Shown one piece after another: positions 43,098-51,117 of a stretch of 64,000 bases of DNA. Within the stretch, counting starts at the first letter, position 1; the number at the start of each line of letters is the position of its first letter. Both the position numbers and the translations under genes were made by a program. The DNA lies in the NCBI RefSeq assembly GCF_030246845.1, contig NZ_CP126889.1, forward strand, positions 4,521,001 through 4,585,000. Direction: 5' to 3'. The stretch is from Enhydrobacter sp. GTDB taxonomy: Bacteria > Pseudomonadota > Alphaproteobacteria > Reyranellales > Reyranellaceae. The notes beneath the pieces are model-generated. The model was not told where the DNA came from, did no database searches, and saw nothing but the letters and a program-made list of their open reading frames with translations.

Positions 43098-43108
43098 GTC
43101 AGACTGAC
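43098..43108. promoter_or_regulatory. Candidate operator palindrome GTCAGACTGAC
   Basis: A perfect 5-1-5 inverted repeat in the 96-base gap between the divergent uptake unit (start 43034) and catabolic operon (start 43131). Size and position suit a GntR/TetR-type dimer site. No regulator gene lies next to it in this window. Confidence 0.35.
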
Positions 43109-43130
43109 GAACGCTTTATCGGCCGTCAAG

Positions 43131-43952
43131 GTGAGGATCGGTGTGAGGCTTTCCCTGTGCAACGAGGTGATCCGCGAGCTTGCCTTCGACCGGCAATGTG
43201 CGCTCGCTGCAGGCTTGGGCTATGCCGGGCTGGAGATCGCGCCGTTCACGCTGGGGGACGATGCCTGGCGGATGTCGGCGGCCAGGCGGTCGGAAATACG
43301 CCGCTCCTGCACCGATGCGGGCGTCGCCGTCAGCGGCCTGCACTGGCTGCTGGCAGCGCCAGGGGGCCTCTCCATCACCAGTGCCGGCCAGGGCGTTTGG
43401 CGGCGGAGCGTGGACGTGCTGCTGGGGTCGATCGATCTCTGCGCCGAGCTGGGCGGCAGCTATCTCGTGCACGGCTCGCCGGCGCAGCGTCGCGTCGTCG
43501 ATGTGGGCGATGCCAAGCGGGCGGAGGAGGCCTGGGCCTTGGCCGCCGACCGGGCGCAGAAGTCAGGCGTCGTCTATTGTCTCGAGCCGCTGGCCAGGCC
43601 TGAATGCAATTTCGTCAACACGCTCGGCGAGGCCGCCGAGGTCGTGCGCCGGCTCGACCGTCCCGCATTCAGGACGATGGTCGACACGCTGGCTGCGAGC
43701 CTCATGGAGCCGGAGCCGGTGGCCGATGCCATACGGCGCTGGATGCCGACGGGCCTGGTGGCCCATATCCAGCTCAACGACCGCAACCGCCGCGGTCCGG
43801 GGCAGGGAAACGACAGGTTTGCTCCGGTGATCGCGGCGCTGCGCGATACCGGCTATGACAGATGGGTGGCAATGGAGCCGTTCGTCTACGAACCCGACGG
43901 ACCGACCTGCGCTGCGCGCATGATCGGCTATGTCGCCGGACTTCTGGAGTAA
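43131..43952 (+). CDS. Sugar phosphate isomerase/epimerase family protein (TIM barrel)
   Basis: A 273-residue protein from the GTG at 43131 (VRIGVRLSLCNEVIRELAF); a longer in-frame reading back to 42858 is antisense to the permease gene and rejected. It has the AP-endonuclease-2-like TIM barrel with metal ligands Glu in YCLEPLARPECN, Asp in MVDTLAAS, His in AHIQLNDRN and Glu in AMEPFVYEPDG. The family isomerises or epimerises keto-sugars and related hydroxy acids. First gene of a catabolic operon with 4 bases between its stop and the next start. Confidence 0.87.
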   Translation: MRIGVRLSLCNEVIRELAFDRQCALAAGLGYAGLEIAPFTLGDDAWRMSAARRSEIRRSCTDAGVAVSGLHWLLAAPGGLSITSAGQGVWRRSVDVLLGSIDLCAELGGSYLVHGSPAQRRVVDVGDAKRAEEAWALAADRAQKSGVVYCLEPLARPECNFVNTLGEAAEVVRRLDRPAFRTMVDTLAASLMEPEPVADAIRRWMPTGLVAHIQLNDRNRRGPGQGNDRFAPVIAALRDTGYDRWVAMEPFVYEPDGPTCAARMIGYVAGLLE

Positions 43953-43956
43953 TGGA

Positions 43957-45366
43957 ATGAAGGTGAAGCTGGAGGAGGTCGAGCGTTACGAGCGGCCGAT
44001 GAAGATGCGGCTGGCCTTCCGCTTCGGCGTCATCACCGTGACGGAAGGCGTGCAGGCCGTGATCCGGGTGCGCATCTCCTTCGCCGATGGGCGGACGAGC
44101 CGGGGCGTGGCGGCGGAGGCGCTTGCCGCCAAATGGTTCGAGAAGGATCCGCGCTTCACCGATGCGCAGAATCTCGATCAGCTCCGCCAGTCGTTGGCCA
44201 TCGCCATCGATCACTACGAGGCGCACGGCCTCGACACGCCGTTCGGCCTGTTCGCGGGCACATATCTCGCGCAGCAGGCGCGGTGCGCCGCGCTTGGCCT
44301 CAACCCGTTGGTCGCATCCTATGGCCCGGCCTTGCTCGACCGGGCGATCCTCGATGCCGTCGGCAAGACGACCGGACAATCTTTTGCCGAGATGATCTCG
44401 ACCAATCTGCCCGGAATCCACGCAACGGAGCTGACGCCCGATATCGACGACCGCGAACTCTCGCCGTTCCTCGCCAAGCTGAAACCGGCACCGTCGATCG
44501 ACCTCCGCCACACGGTCGGCCTCCTCGATCCCCTGACGGCCGCAGATCGTCGGCCGCAGGAACGGGTAAACGATGGCCTGCCGGAGACGCTGGAAGAGGT
44601 CGTCTCGCACTACCGCGGCCACTACTACAAGCTGAAGGTGTCGGGGGACATTGCCGCCGATCTCGATCGTCTCGCGCGTATCGCCGCCGTTCTCGACGGT
44701 GGCCTCCCGGACTACCGCGCGACACTCGACGGCAACGAGCAATATGACGACGTGGAAGGCATCGTCGAGCTCTGGCGCAAGGTGGACGAGACACCGGCGC
44801 TGGCAAGGCTCGCCCGATCGATGCTCTTCATCGAACAGCCGATCAAGCGCAGCGTCGCCCTCAGCCGGTCCGTGAGGCCGTTGGCGAAGATGAGACCGGT
44901 GATCATCGACGAGTCGGACGGCGAGCTCTCGTCCTTCCCGGCGGCCCTGGCGCTGGGCTATGCCGGCGTCTCGAGCAAGAACTGCAAGGGCTTCTACAAA
45001 TCGATCCTGAATGCCCTGCGGGTAGCGAAGCTCGGCGCCGGGCATTTCATGTCGGCGGAAGATCTCACGACGTTGCCCGGCGTCAGCCTGCAGCAGGACC
45101 TCGCTCTTGTGTCGCTTCTCGGCATGACCCACGTCGAGCGCAACGCCCACCACTTCGTCGACGGCATGTCGTTCGCCTCTGAGGCCGAGCAAAGGGCCTT
45201 TACGGCCGCTCATCCGGATCTCTACGAGATGAAGGACGGCAAGCCGGCTCGCCTCAGGGCGCCCGGCGGCAAGATCGCGCTGGGTTCTCTCGGCGTCCCG
45301 GGATTTGCCGTGGGCGCGAAGATGGACTTCACCGCGATGCGCACGATGGCGGAGGCAACGGCATGA
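43957..45366 (+). CDS. Enolase-superfamily enzyme (mandelate racemase/muconate lactonizing-like)
   Basis: A 469-residue protein from the ATG at 43957; a GTG/ATG further upstream lies in the previous gene. The barrel domain shows the KxK acid/base motif in YYKLKVSGD, metal ligands Asp in TLDGNEQY, Glu in FIEQPI and Asp/Glu in IIDESDGE, and a Lys pair in SSKNCKG. It is ~90 residues longer than typical family members. Such enzymes abstract an alpha-proton next to a carboxylate (racemase, dehydratase or cycloisomerase); the specific reaction is unknown. The stop overlaps the next gene (ATGA). Confidence 0.88.
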   Translation: MKVKLEEVERYERPMKMRLAFRFGVITVTEGVQAVIRVRISFADGRTSRGVAAEALAAKWFEKDPRFTDAQNLDQLRQSLAIAIDHYEAHGLDTPFGLFAGTYLAQQARCAALGLNPLVASYGPALLDRAILDAVGKTTGQSFAEMISTNLPGIHATELTPDIDDRELSPFLAKLKPAPSIDLRHTVGLLDPLTAADRRPQERVNDGLPETLEEVVSHYRGHYYKLKVSGDIAADLDRLARIAAVLDGGLPDYRATLDGNEQYDDVEGIVELWRKVDETPALARLARSMLFIEQPIKRSVALSRSVRPLAKMRPVIIDESDGELSSFPAALALGYAGVSSKNCKGFYKSILNALRVAKLGAGHFMSAEDLTTLPGVSLQQDLALVSLLGMTHVERNAHHFVDGMSFASEAEQRAFTAAHPDLYEMKDGKPARLRAPGGKIALGSLGVPGFAVGAKMDFTAMRTMAEATA

Positions 45367-46403
45367 GCACCGATGCGACAGGGCTGCCGACGCGCTTCGA
45401 CGATATCGAGGCACTGGAAGATTTCATGACCACGCCTTCGGCGGCGCTGACCGGGGAGCTGTCGACTCTCCCGGGCGACATCCTGGTGCTGGGCGTCGGC
45501 GGCAAGATGGGGCCGACTTTGGCGCGGCTGGCCAAGCGGGCCGCACCATCGAATCGGGTGATGGGCGTGGCGCGCTTCAGCGAGGCCGGTGTGCGCGAGG
45601 CCCTGGTCGAAGCGGGGGTCGAGCCGATCGCGGCCGATCTCCTGGATCGGTCCGCTCTCGAGAGATTACCCAAGGCGCCGAACGTCGTTTTCATGGCCGG
45701 CCGCAAGTTCGGCGCGACCGGCGACGTGCCGCTCACCTGGGCGATGAACGTGCAGGTACCGGCGATGGTGGCCGAGGTCTTCAAGGCCTCGCGCATCGTC
45801 GCCTTCTCGACCGGCTGCGTTTACCCCTTCGTGCCCATCGACGGCGGCGGCGCGACGGAGGAAGTGCCGCCGGTGCCGCCACCGGGCGATTACGCCAATT
45901 CCTGCGTCGGCCGAGAGCGCATGTTCGAGTATTTCTCCGTGAAGTATGGAACTCCCGGCCGGCTTTTCCGGCTGAACTATGCGATCGACATGCGCTACGG
46001 CGTGCTGCACGACGTCGGGCGCAAGGTGCGCGACGGCGAGACGATCGATCTTTCGATGGGCCATGTGAACGTGATCTGGCAGGGCGACGCCAACACGGTC
46101 GCCCTGCGATGCCTGGCCCATGCGACGGCGCCGACGACACCGATCAACGTCACCGGTCCCGAAACCATCGAGGTGCGCTGGCTGGCGCACGAGTTCGGCA
46201 AGCTTCTCGGCAGGACGCCGAAGTTCGCCGGCAAGGAGGCACCGACGGGCTGGCTGAACAATGCGAGCCGCATGGTGCGCGAGTTCGGGCCGCCTACGGT
46301 GCCGCTCCAGCGCATGATCGAATGGACGGCCGATTGGCTGGCGCGCGACATGAAGACCCTGAACAAGCCCACTCACTACGAGGTCCGCGATGGCCGGTAC
46401 TGA
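45363..46403 (+). CDS. NAD-dependent epimerase/dehydratase-like protein lacking the catalytic Lys
   Basis: A 346-residue extended short-chain dehydrogenase fold. The nucleotide motif ILVLGVGGKMGPTLARLAK and VVFMAGRKFGATGD are clear, and the Ser is in AFSTGCVYPF. The Tyr-x3-Lys active site reads YANSC, so the Lys is replaced by Cys (confirmed in the DNA at about 45891-45905). It may be a catalytically altered or non-catalytic member. Overlaps the enolase gene by 4 bases and the acetyltransferase gene by 14, so it is part of the operon. Confidence 0.85.
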   Translation: MSTDATGLPTRFDDIEALEDFMTTPSAALTGELSTLPGDILVLGVGGKMGPTLARLAKRAAPSNRVMGVARFSEAGVREALVEAGVEPIAADLLDRSALERLPKAPNVVFMAGRKFGATGDVPLTWAMNVQVPAMVAEVFKASRIVAFSTGCVYPFVPIDGGGATEEVPPVPPPGDYANSCVGRERMFEYFSVKYGTPGRLFRLNYAIDMRYGVLHDVGRKVRDGETIDLSMGHVNVIWQGDANTVALRCLAHATAPTTPINVTGPETIEVRWLAHEFGKLLGRTPKFAGKEAPTGWLNNASRMVREFGPPTVPLQRMIEWTADWLARDMKTLNKPTHYEVRDGRY

Positions 46404-47256
46404 CGTTCTGGATATCGCGCCGATCGGACCGGAGCAGAGCGAGTCGGTATGGCCGCTCTCGATCGAGGCGGGTTGGAACCAGAATGTCAGGGATTGGCGG
46501 TTCATGCTCGAGGCCGGCCGCGGCTTCGGCTGTCGTGGTGCCGATGGCCGCTGGGAGGCGAGCTCGCTGGTCCTGCCGGTCGGGCCGGCGCTTTCCTGGG
46601 TCAGCATGGTGCTGGTGACAAGGTCGCGTCGGCGGGTCGGTCTCGGCACCATGCTCCTGAAGCGCTGCATCGAGGAGGTGCGGGCGGCGGGCGCTGTTGC
46701 CGGGCTCGACGCGACGGAGCAGGGCAGACCTCTCTATCTGACGCTGGGCTTCCACGATCTCTATGCAATCAGGCGCTGGCATCTCGACGGTACGATCGAG
46801 GCGCTCGCGCCGCCCGCCAGCATCACCCTGCGGCCGGTCGAAAGCGTCGACCTGTCGGATCTCGCGCATTACGACCGGCCGCGCAGCGCCATGGAACGGT
46901 CGGCGATCATCACCCATCTGGCACGGCGTCGAACGGAGCTCGCCTGGATTGCCGAGGATACCTCGGGAGAGTGTGTTGGCTTCGTGCTGGGGCGCGAGGG
47001 TCGCGTCGCCAGCTCGATCGGCCCGGTCGTCGCCGAGAGCGAAGCCATCGCCCTTGCGCTGATCGCCCGGGCGGCCAGCGCCGTTCCCGGCCCCTTCATC
47101 CTGGACGTTCCCCAAGTCCATCGCGCGATCGGCGCCTGGCTCGAAGGGCAGGGCGCCGTCTCGCCGCGCGCCTATATGCGCATGACTCTGGGCGAGGCGA
47201 AGGGGCCCGACGATCCCGCCTGCCTCTTTGCCCTCGCCGGCCCGGAATTGGGATAG
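46390..47256 (+). CDS. GNAT acetyltransferase with C-terminal Acetyltransf_18-like domain
   Basis: A 288-residue protein starting 14 bases inside the previous gene. The acetyl-CoA binding motif RRRVGLGTMLLKRCIEEV (R/QxxGxG) is at ~80-97 in the first GNAT domain; the second half (WIAEDTSGECVGFVLGREG ... HRAIGAWLEGQGAVSPRAYMRM) matches the C-terminal GNAT-like domain of two-domain members. It would acetylate a small amine or hydroxyl in the pathway encoded by its neighbours. Substrate not determinable. Confidence 0.88.
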   Translation: MAGTDVLDIAPIGPEQSESVWPLSIEAGWNQNVRDWRFMLEAGRGFGCRGADGRWEASSLVLPVGPALSWVSMVLVTRSRRRVGLGTMLLKRCIEEVRAAGAVAGLDATEQGRPLYLTLGFHDLYAIRRWHLDGTIEALAPPASITLRPVESVDLSDLAHYDRPRSAMERSAIITHLARRRTELAWIAEDTSGECVGFVLGREGRVASSIGPVVAESEAIALALIARAASAVPGPFILDVPQVHRAIGAWLEGQGAVSPRAYMRMTLGEAKGPDDPACLFALAGPELG

Positions 47257-47265
47257 GATGCCGTC

Positions 47266-48339
47266 ATGATTTCGGACAAGGCCCTGCATTGGCAAGATCT
47301 GCCGCCTGCTGTTCTGTCCCTCCTGCGCGACGGCACGGTCATTCCCGCGCACCCACTGGCGCTGGGACCCGACCGGCAGTTCGACAGGCAGTCGCAGCGT
47401 GCGATCAGCCGGTACTATCTCGATGCCGGCTCCGGCGGTCTCGCGGTCGGCGTCCATTCCACGCAGTTCGCCATCCGCGAGGTGGGTCTCTACCGGCCGG
47501 TTCTCGAGCTTGCCATCGACACGGCGCGCGAGTGGGCCGATCGGCCGCTGGTCATGATCGCCGGTGCGATCGGGAAGACGGCGCAGGCGGTGGAGGAAGC
47601 GCGCACCGCTCGCGCGCTCGGCTACCACGCGGTGCTGCTGTCCTTGGCGGCCCTGAAGGGCGCGAGCGAGGACGAGCTGATCGAGCATTGCACTGCGGTC
47701 GCGCAGGAAATGCCGCTGGTCGGCTTCTATCTGCAGACGGCCGCTGGCGGCATTCCGCTGTCGCGCGCCTTCTGGGCGCGGTTTGCGTCGATCGACAATG
47801 TCGTGGCGATCAAGGTCGCGCCGTTCAATCGGTATCGCACGCTCGACGTGGCTTTCGGCGTCGCTCAGGCGCAAGCCGAGGAACGCATCACCCTTTACAC
47901 CGGCAACGACGACCACATCGTGGCCGATCTCGTCACGCCGCTGGTCGTGCGCACCGGCAATCGGGAAGTGACGCTGCGCTTCAAGGGCGGTCTGCTGGGG
48001 CACTGGAGCGTGTGGACGCGCGGCGCCGTGCAGCTCCTCGAACGGCTGAAGCTGTCGGTCTCGAACGGCCTGCTGCCGGCCGAGGTGCTGGCGCTCGATT
48101 CCTTCGTGACCGACTGCAACAGCGTCGTGTTCGATGTCGAGCACGATTTCGCCGGCTGCATTCCCGGCTGCCACGAGATCCTGCGACGACAAGGGCTGAT
48201 GACGTCGATCGAGTGCCTCGATCCCGAGGAGAAGCTGAGCCCGGGCCAGAGCGCCGGCATCGACCGCCTGTACGCCACCTATCCCGAGCTGCACGACGAC
48301 GCCTTCGTGGCCGCCAATCTCCACCGCTGGCGCGCCTGA
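47266..48339 (+). CDS. Dihydrodipicolinate synthase-family aldolase/lyase
   Basis: A 357-residue TIM-barrel class I aldolase, longer than DapA (~290). The Schiff-base Lys is in VVAIKVAPFNRYRT; the glycine-rich strand is GSGGLAVGVHSTQF and the Tyr that relays protons is probably in VGFYLQTAAGG. It could cleave or condense a pyruvate-like keto acid. It starts 9 bases after the GNAT stop. The substrate follows from the pathway, which is unknown. Confidence 0.88.
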   Translation: MISDKALHWQDLPPAVLSLLRDGTVIPAHPLALGPDRQFDRQSQRAISRYYLDAGSGGLAVGVHSTQFAIREVGLYRPVLELAIDTAREWADRPLVMIAGAIGKTAQAVEEARTARALGYHAVLLSLAALKGASEDELIEHCTAVAQEMPLVGFYLQTAAGGIPLSRAFWARFASIDNVVAIKVAPFNRYRTLDVAFGVAQAQAEERITLYTGNDDHIVADLVTPLVVRTGNREVTLRFKGGLLGHWSVWTRGAVQLLERLKLSVSNGLLPAEVLALDSFVTDCNSVVFDVEHDFAGCIPGCHEILRRQGLMTSIECLDPEEKLSPGQSAGIDRLYATYPELHDDAFVAANLHRWRA

Positions 48340-48341
48340 CG

Positions 48342-49754
48342 GTGGACGATCTCTTCGCAACGCATGACGCGCTCGCGGTCGCCGGGCTGATCAAGGCGCG
48401 CAAGCTCGACACCCGGGAGCTGCTCGATGCGACGCTGCGCTCCCTGCGCACCACCAACACCCGGCTCAACGCCGTCACCGACATCTACGAAGGCGAGCTG
48501 CTGGAGCGATCCATCGCTGCGGGCGAGGGACCATTCCAGGGCATTCCCTATCTGGTGAAGCAGCTCATGGCGGAGTGTGCCGGCACGCCGACGACGGCGG
48601 GCTCGCGGTTCTTCGCCCACGGACCGATCGCCGCCGCCGACAGCGCGGCCGTGGCGCGCATGCGGCGTGCCGGGCTGGTGATCGTCGGCCGCACCAACAC
48701 CAGCGAGTTCGGGATCGCGCCGACGACCGAGCCCGCCTTCGGGGGCGCGACGCGCAATCCGTGGCGGCTCGATCTGTCGCCCGGCGGCTCGTCCGGCGGT
48801 TCCGCTGCGATGGTTGCGGCGCGCATCCTTCCCATGGCGCATGCGACGGATGGCGGCGGTTCGATCCGCATACCGGCGAGCCTGTGCGGTCTGTTCGGAC
48901 TGAAGCCATCGCGCGGCCGCGTCAGCCTCGCTCCGATCGGCGAGACGCTGGCCGGCGCCGGGGCGCAGCATTGCGTGTCGGTCTCGGTGCGCGACAGCGC
49001 CGCGCTGCTCGATGCGGTGGCAGGCAGCGAGCCTGGCGATCCTTATGGCGCACCGCTGCCGGCTGGAACCTTCCTGGAGGCGGCCTCGCGACCGCCTGGC
49101 CGGTTGCGTGTTGCTTTCATGCGCCGGCCGGTCGGCGGCCCGGTGCTCGAACCTGTCCTCGTTCGCGCCATCGAGCGCACCGCCACGCTCCTCGAAGGTC
49201 TCGGTCACCAGGTCGAGGAAGCCTCTCCGAGCTACGACATGGAGGCGCTGGGCGAGGCGTTCTGGCGCGTGATGTGCGCCAACACCTGGACCAACATCCA
49301 GCTCCGAGCCAACGGTCGCAAACCCGGACCCGACGATCTCGAGCCGGTGACGCGCATCTGCGCCGAGCGCGGACGTGAGGTGACCGCCGATGCGTACATT
49401 CGCGCCGTGCAGACCTTCCATCGCACGGGACGGCAGCTCGGCGCCTTCTTCGAGCGATACGACGTGCTGCTGTCCACGACGCTCGCCCTCACGCATCTGC
49501 CGCTGGGCGCCGTGCGCACGGACGGGACCGCCGAGCAGTTCGAGCAGGCGGTCGCGCCCATGACGACGTTCACGGCGGTCTGCAATGCAGCGGGCGTCCC
49601 GGCCATGTCGATGCCACTGGAATGGACCGACGACGGACTGCCCGTCGGCCTGCACTTCGTCGCACGCTACGGCGCCGAGGAGACGCTGTATTCGCTGGCC
49701 GGCCAGCTCGAGCAGGCGCGGCCGTGGCGCGACCGCCGGCCACCTTCGAAATGA
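48342..49754 (+). CDS. Amidase (amidase signature family)
   Basis: A 470-residue amidase from the GTG at 48342, 2 bases after the previous stop; a longer in-frame reading runs through upstream genes and is rejected. Ser-cisSer-Lys triad: Lys73 in GIPYLVKQLMAE, Ser150 in SPGGSSGGSAAM and Ser174 in TDGGGSIRIPASLCG. It hydrolyses an amide such as a carbamoyl or arylamide to acid and ammonia. Placed between the DHDPS-like enzyme and an amidohydrolase, it is likely part of one degradation pathway. Confidence 0.92.
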   Translation: MDDLFATHDALAVAGLIKARKLDTRELLDATLRSLRTTNTRLNAVTDIYEGELLERSIAAGEGPFQGIPYLVKQLMAECAGTPTTAGSRFFAHGPIAAADSAAVARMRRAGLVIVGRTNTSEFGIAPTTEPAFGGATRNPWRLDLSPGGSSGGSAAMVAARILPMAHATDGGGSIRIPASLCGLFGLKPSRGRVSLAPIGETLAGAGAQHCVSVSVRDSAALLDAVAGSEPGDPYGAPLPAGTFLEAASRPPGRLRVAFMRRPVGGPVLEPVLVRAIERTATLLEGLGHQVEEASPSYDMEALGEAFWRVMCANTWTNIQLRANGRKPGPDDLEPVTRICAERGREVTADAYIRAVQTFHRTGRQLGAFFERYDVLLSTTLALTHLPLGAVRTDGTAEQFEQAVAPMTTFTAVCNAAGVPAMSMPLEWTDDGLPVGLHFVARYGAEETLYSLAGQLEQARPWRDRRPPSK

Positions 49755-49770
49755 AGTCGAGGACGCGCCC

Positions 49771-50610
49771 ATGCTGATCGTCGATGCGCAGGTTCATATC
49801 TGGGCGGCCAATTCGCCCGAACGGCCGTGGCCGGCGCGCGCCGAGCCGCATCGCGCACCGCTCGGTAAGGACGAGCTGCTGGCCGAGATGGACAAGGCCG
49901 GCGTCGATCGCGTCGTGATCGTGCCGCCCTCCTGGGAAGGCGACCGCAACGATCTCGCGATCGAGGCAGCCTGCAGCCATCCCGATCGCTTCGCCGTGAT
50001 GGGCCGCTTCGATCCCGACGCGCCGGGTGCTCGCGACCGGATCGCCGATTGGAAGAAGCAGCCCGGCATGCTCGGCATGCGCTTCACCTTCCATACGGAC
50101 ATCCTGCGCCAGCCGCTGCTCGACGGGCGCTTCGACTGGGTCTGGGGCGAGATGGAGAAAGCCGGCCTTCCAGCCATGGTGCTGTTCCATCACGAATACA
50201 TGCATCTCGCCGACCGGATCGCCGAACGCTATCCAGGCCTGCGGCTCGTCCTCGACCATCTCGGCCTGAAGAGCGGGAAGGCTGTCACCGAGGCGACCAA
50301 CTTCGCGACGCTCGACAAGGTCCTGGCGCTGGCCAAACGACCGAATGTCGCCGCCAAGGTCTCGGCCATGCCGTGCTACGCCGACGACAAGACCTACCCC
50401 TTCGGGTCCGTGCATCCCCACGTCAGGCGCGTGTTCGATGCGTTCGGCCCGCAGCGCACCTTCTGGGGCACCGACTGGTCGCGATTGCCCTGCAGCTACC
50501 GCCAGGGCGTCACCATGTTCACCGAGGAGATGCCGTGGCTGAAGGGCGAGGACCTCGACTGGGTGATGGGTCGCGGCGTCTGCGAATGGATCGGCTGGAA
50601 GGTGCCTTGA
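49771..50610 (+). CDS. TIM-barrel amidohydrolase (amidohydrolase_2 type)
   Basis: A 279-residue protein from the ATG at 49771. Metal-binding and catalytic residues of the family: DAQVHIW near the N-terminus, His pair in LFHHEYMHL, His in VLDHLGLKS and Asp in WGTDWSRL. Related enzymes are lactonases, decarboxylases or hydrolases acting on ring-opened or lactone intermediates. Reads from 16 bases after the amidase stop, ending the long operon before the rhodanese gene. Confidence 0.9.
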   Translation: MLIVDAQVHIWAANSPERPWPARAEPHRAPLGKDELLAEMDKAGVDRVVIVPPSWEGDRNDLAIEAACSHPDRFAVMGRFDPDAPGARDRIADWKKQPGMLGMRFTFHTDILRQPLLDGRFDWVWGEMEKAGLPAMVLFHHEYMHLADRIAERYPGLRLVLDHLGLKSGKAVTEATNFATLDKVLALAKRPNVAAKVSAMPCYADDKTYPFGSVHPHVRRVFDAFGPQRTFWGTDWSRLPCSYRQGVTMFTEEMPWLKGEDLDWVMGRGVCEWIGWKVP

Positions 50611-50659
50611 AGGTCGCCGGCCCGTAGAGCAAGCTCGGTCATTCTGTGTGGAGGAAGAC

Positions 50660-51040
50660 ATGCCCACGTCGATCAAGGACATGCTCGCAAACGCCAACGC
50701 ATCGGTGCCGCGGGTCGATCGCGATCAGGCGATGGCCCTGATCAAGGACAGGAACGCGCTGGTGGTCGATGTGCGCGACCTGCCGGAACTCCAGGCGAGC
50801 GGCAAGGTCGCGGGCGCGGTCCACGTCTCGCGCGGGATGCTGGAGTTCCGGGCCGATCCCGACTCGCCTTATCACAATCCGGATTTCAGGCGCGACCGGC
50901 CCGTCATCGTCTACTGCGCCTCGGGTGGCCGATCGGCGCTCGCCGGAAAGGCCCTGCAGGAACTGGGCTACCACGACGTCCGCAACCTCGGCGCCTTCAA
51001 GGACTGGGCTGAGAAGGGCGGCCCGGTCGAGAAGGTGTAG
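50660..51040 (+). CDS. Rhodanese-domain sulphurtransferase-like protein
   Basis: A 126-residue single rhodanese domain from the ATG at 50660, with GGAGG 8 bases upstream; a GTG at 50648 is in frame. The active-site loop is YCASGGRSALAG with the Cys acceptor, preceded by VVDVRDLPELQASGKVAGAVHVSRG. It transfers sulphane sulphur or acts as a phosphatase-like redox protein. Last gene of the plus-strand run; a long perfect hairpin begins 22 bases after its stop. Confidence 0.9.
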   Translation: MPTSIKDMLANANASVPRVDRDQAMALIKDRNALVVDVRDLPELQASGKVAGAVHVSRGMLEFRADPDSPYHNPDFRRDRPVIVYCASGGRSALAGKALQELGYHDVRNLGAFKDWAEKGGPVEKV

Positions 51041-51062
51041 TGTTCAAGGCTCGGACTCTTCC

Positions 51063-51113
51063 GGACCGCGGGCTTCCAGCCCGCTCATGATGCGGGCTGG
51101 AAGCCCGCGGTCC
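51063..51113. repeat. Perfect palindromic hairpin (22-base arms, 7-base loop)
   Basis: Arms 51063-51084 and 51092-51113 are exact reverse complements, with the loop TCATGAT. It lies between the convergent rhodanese gene and the cysteine-rich hypothetical gene. It could be a bidirectional terminator or a REP-like intergenic element; there is no T run on either side, which favours a repeat. Confidence 0.75.
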
Positions 51114-51117
51114 CAAA

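Noticed and set aside
46449..49754. A 1101-codon plus-strand frame that could suggest a giant fusion with the amidase
   Set aside because: It overlaps the GNAT and DHDPS-like genes in another frame; only the part from 48342 has amidase signature.
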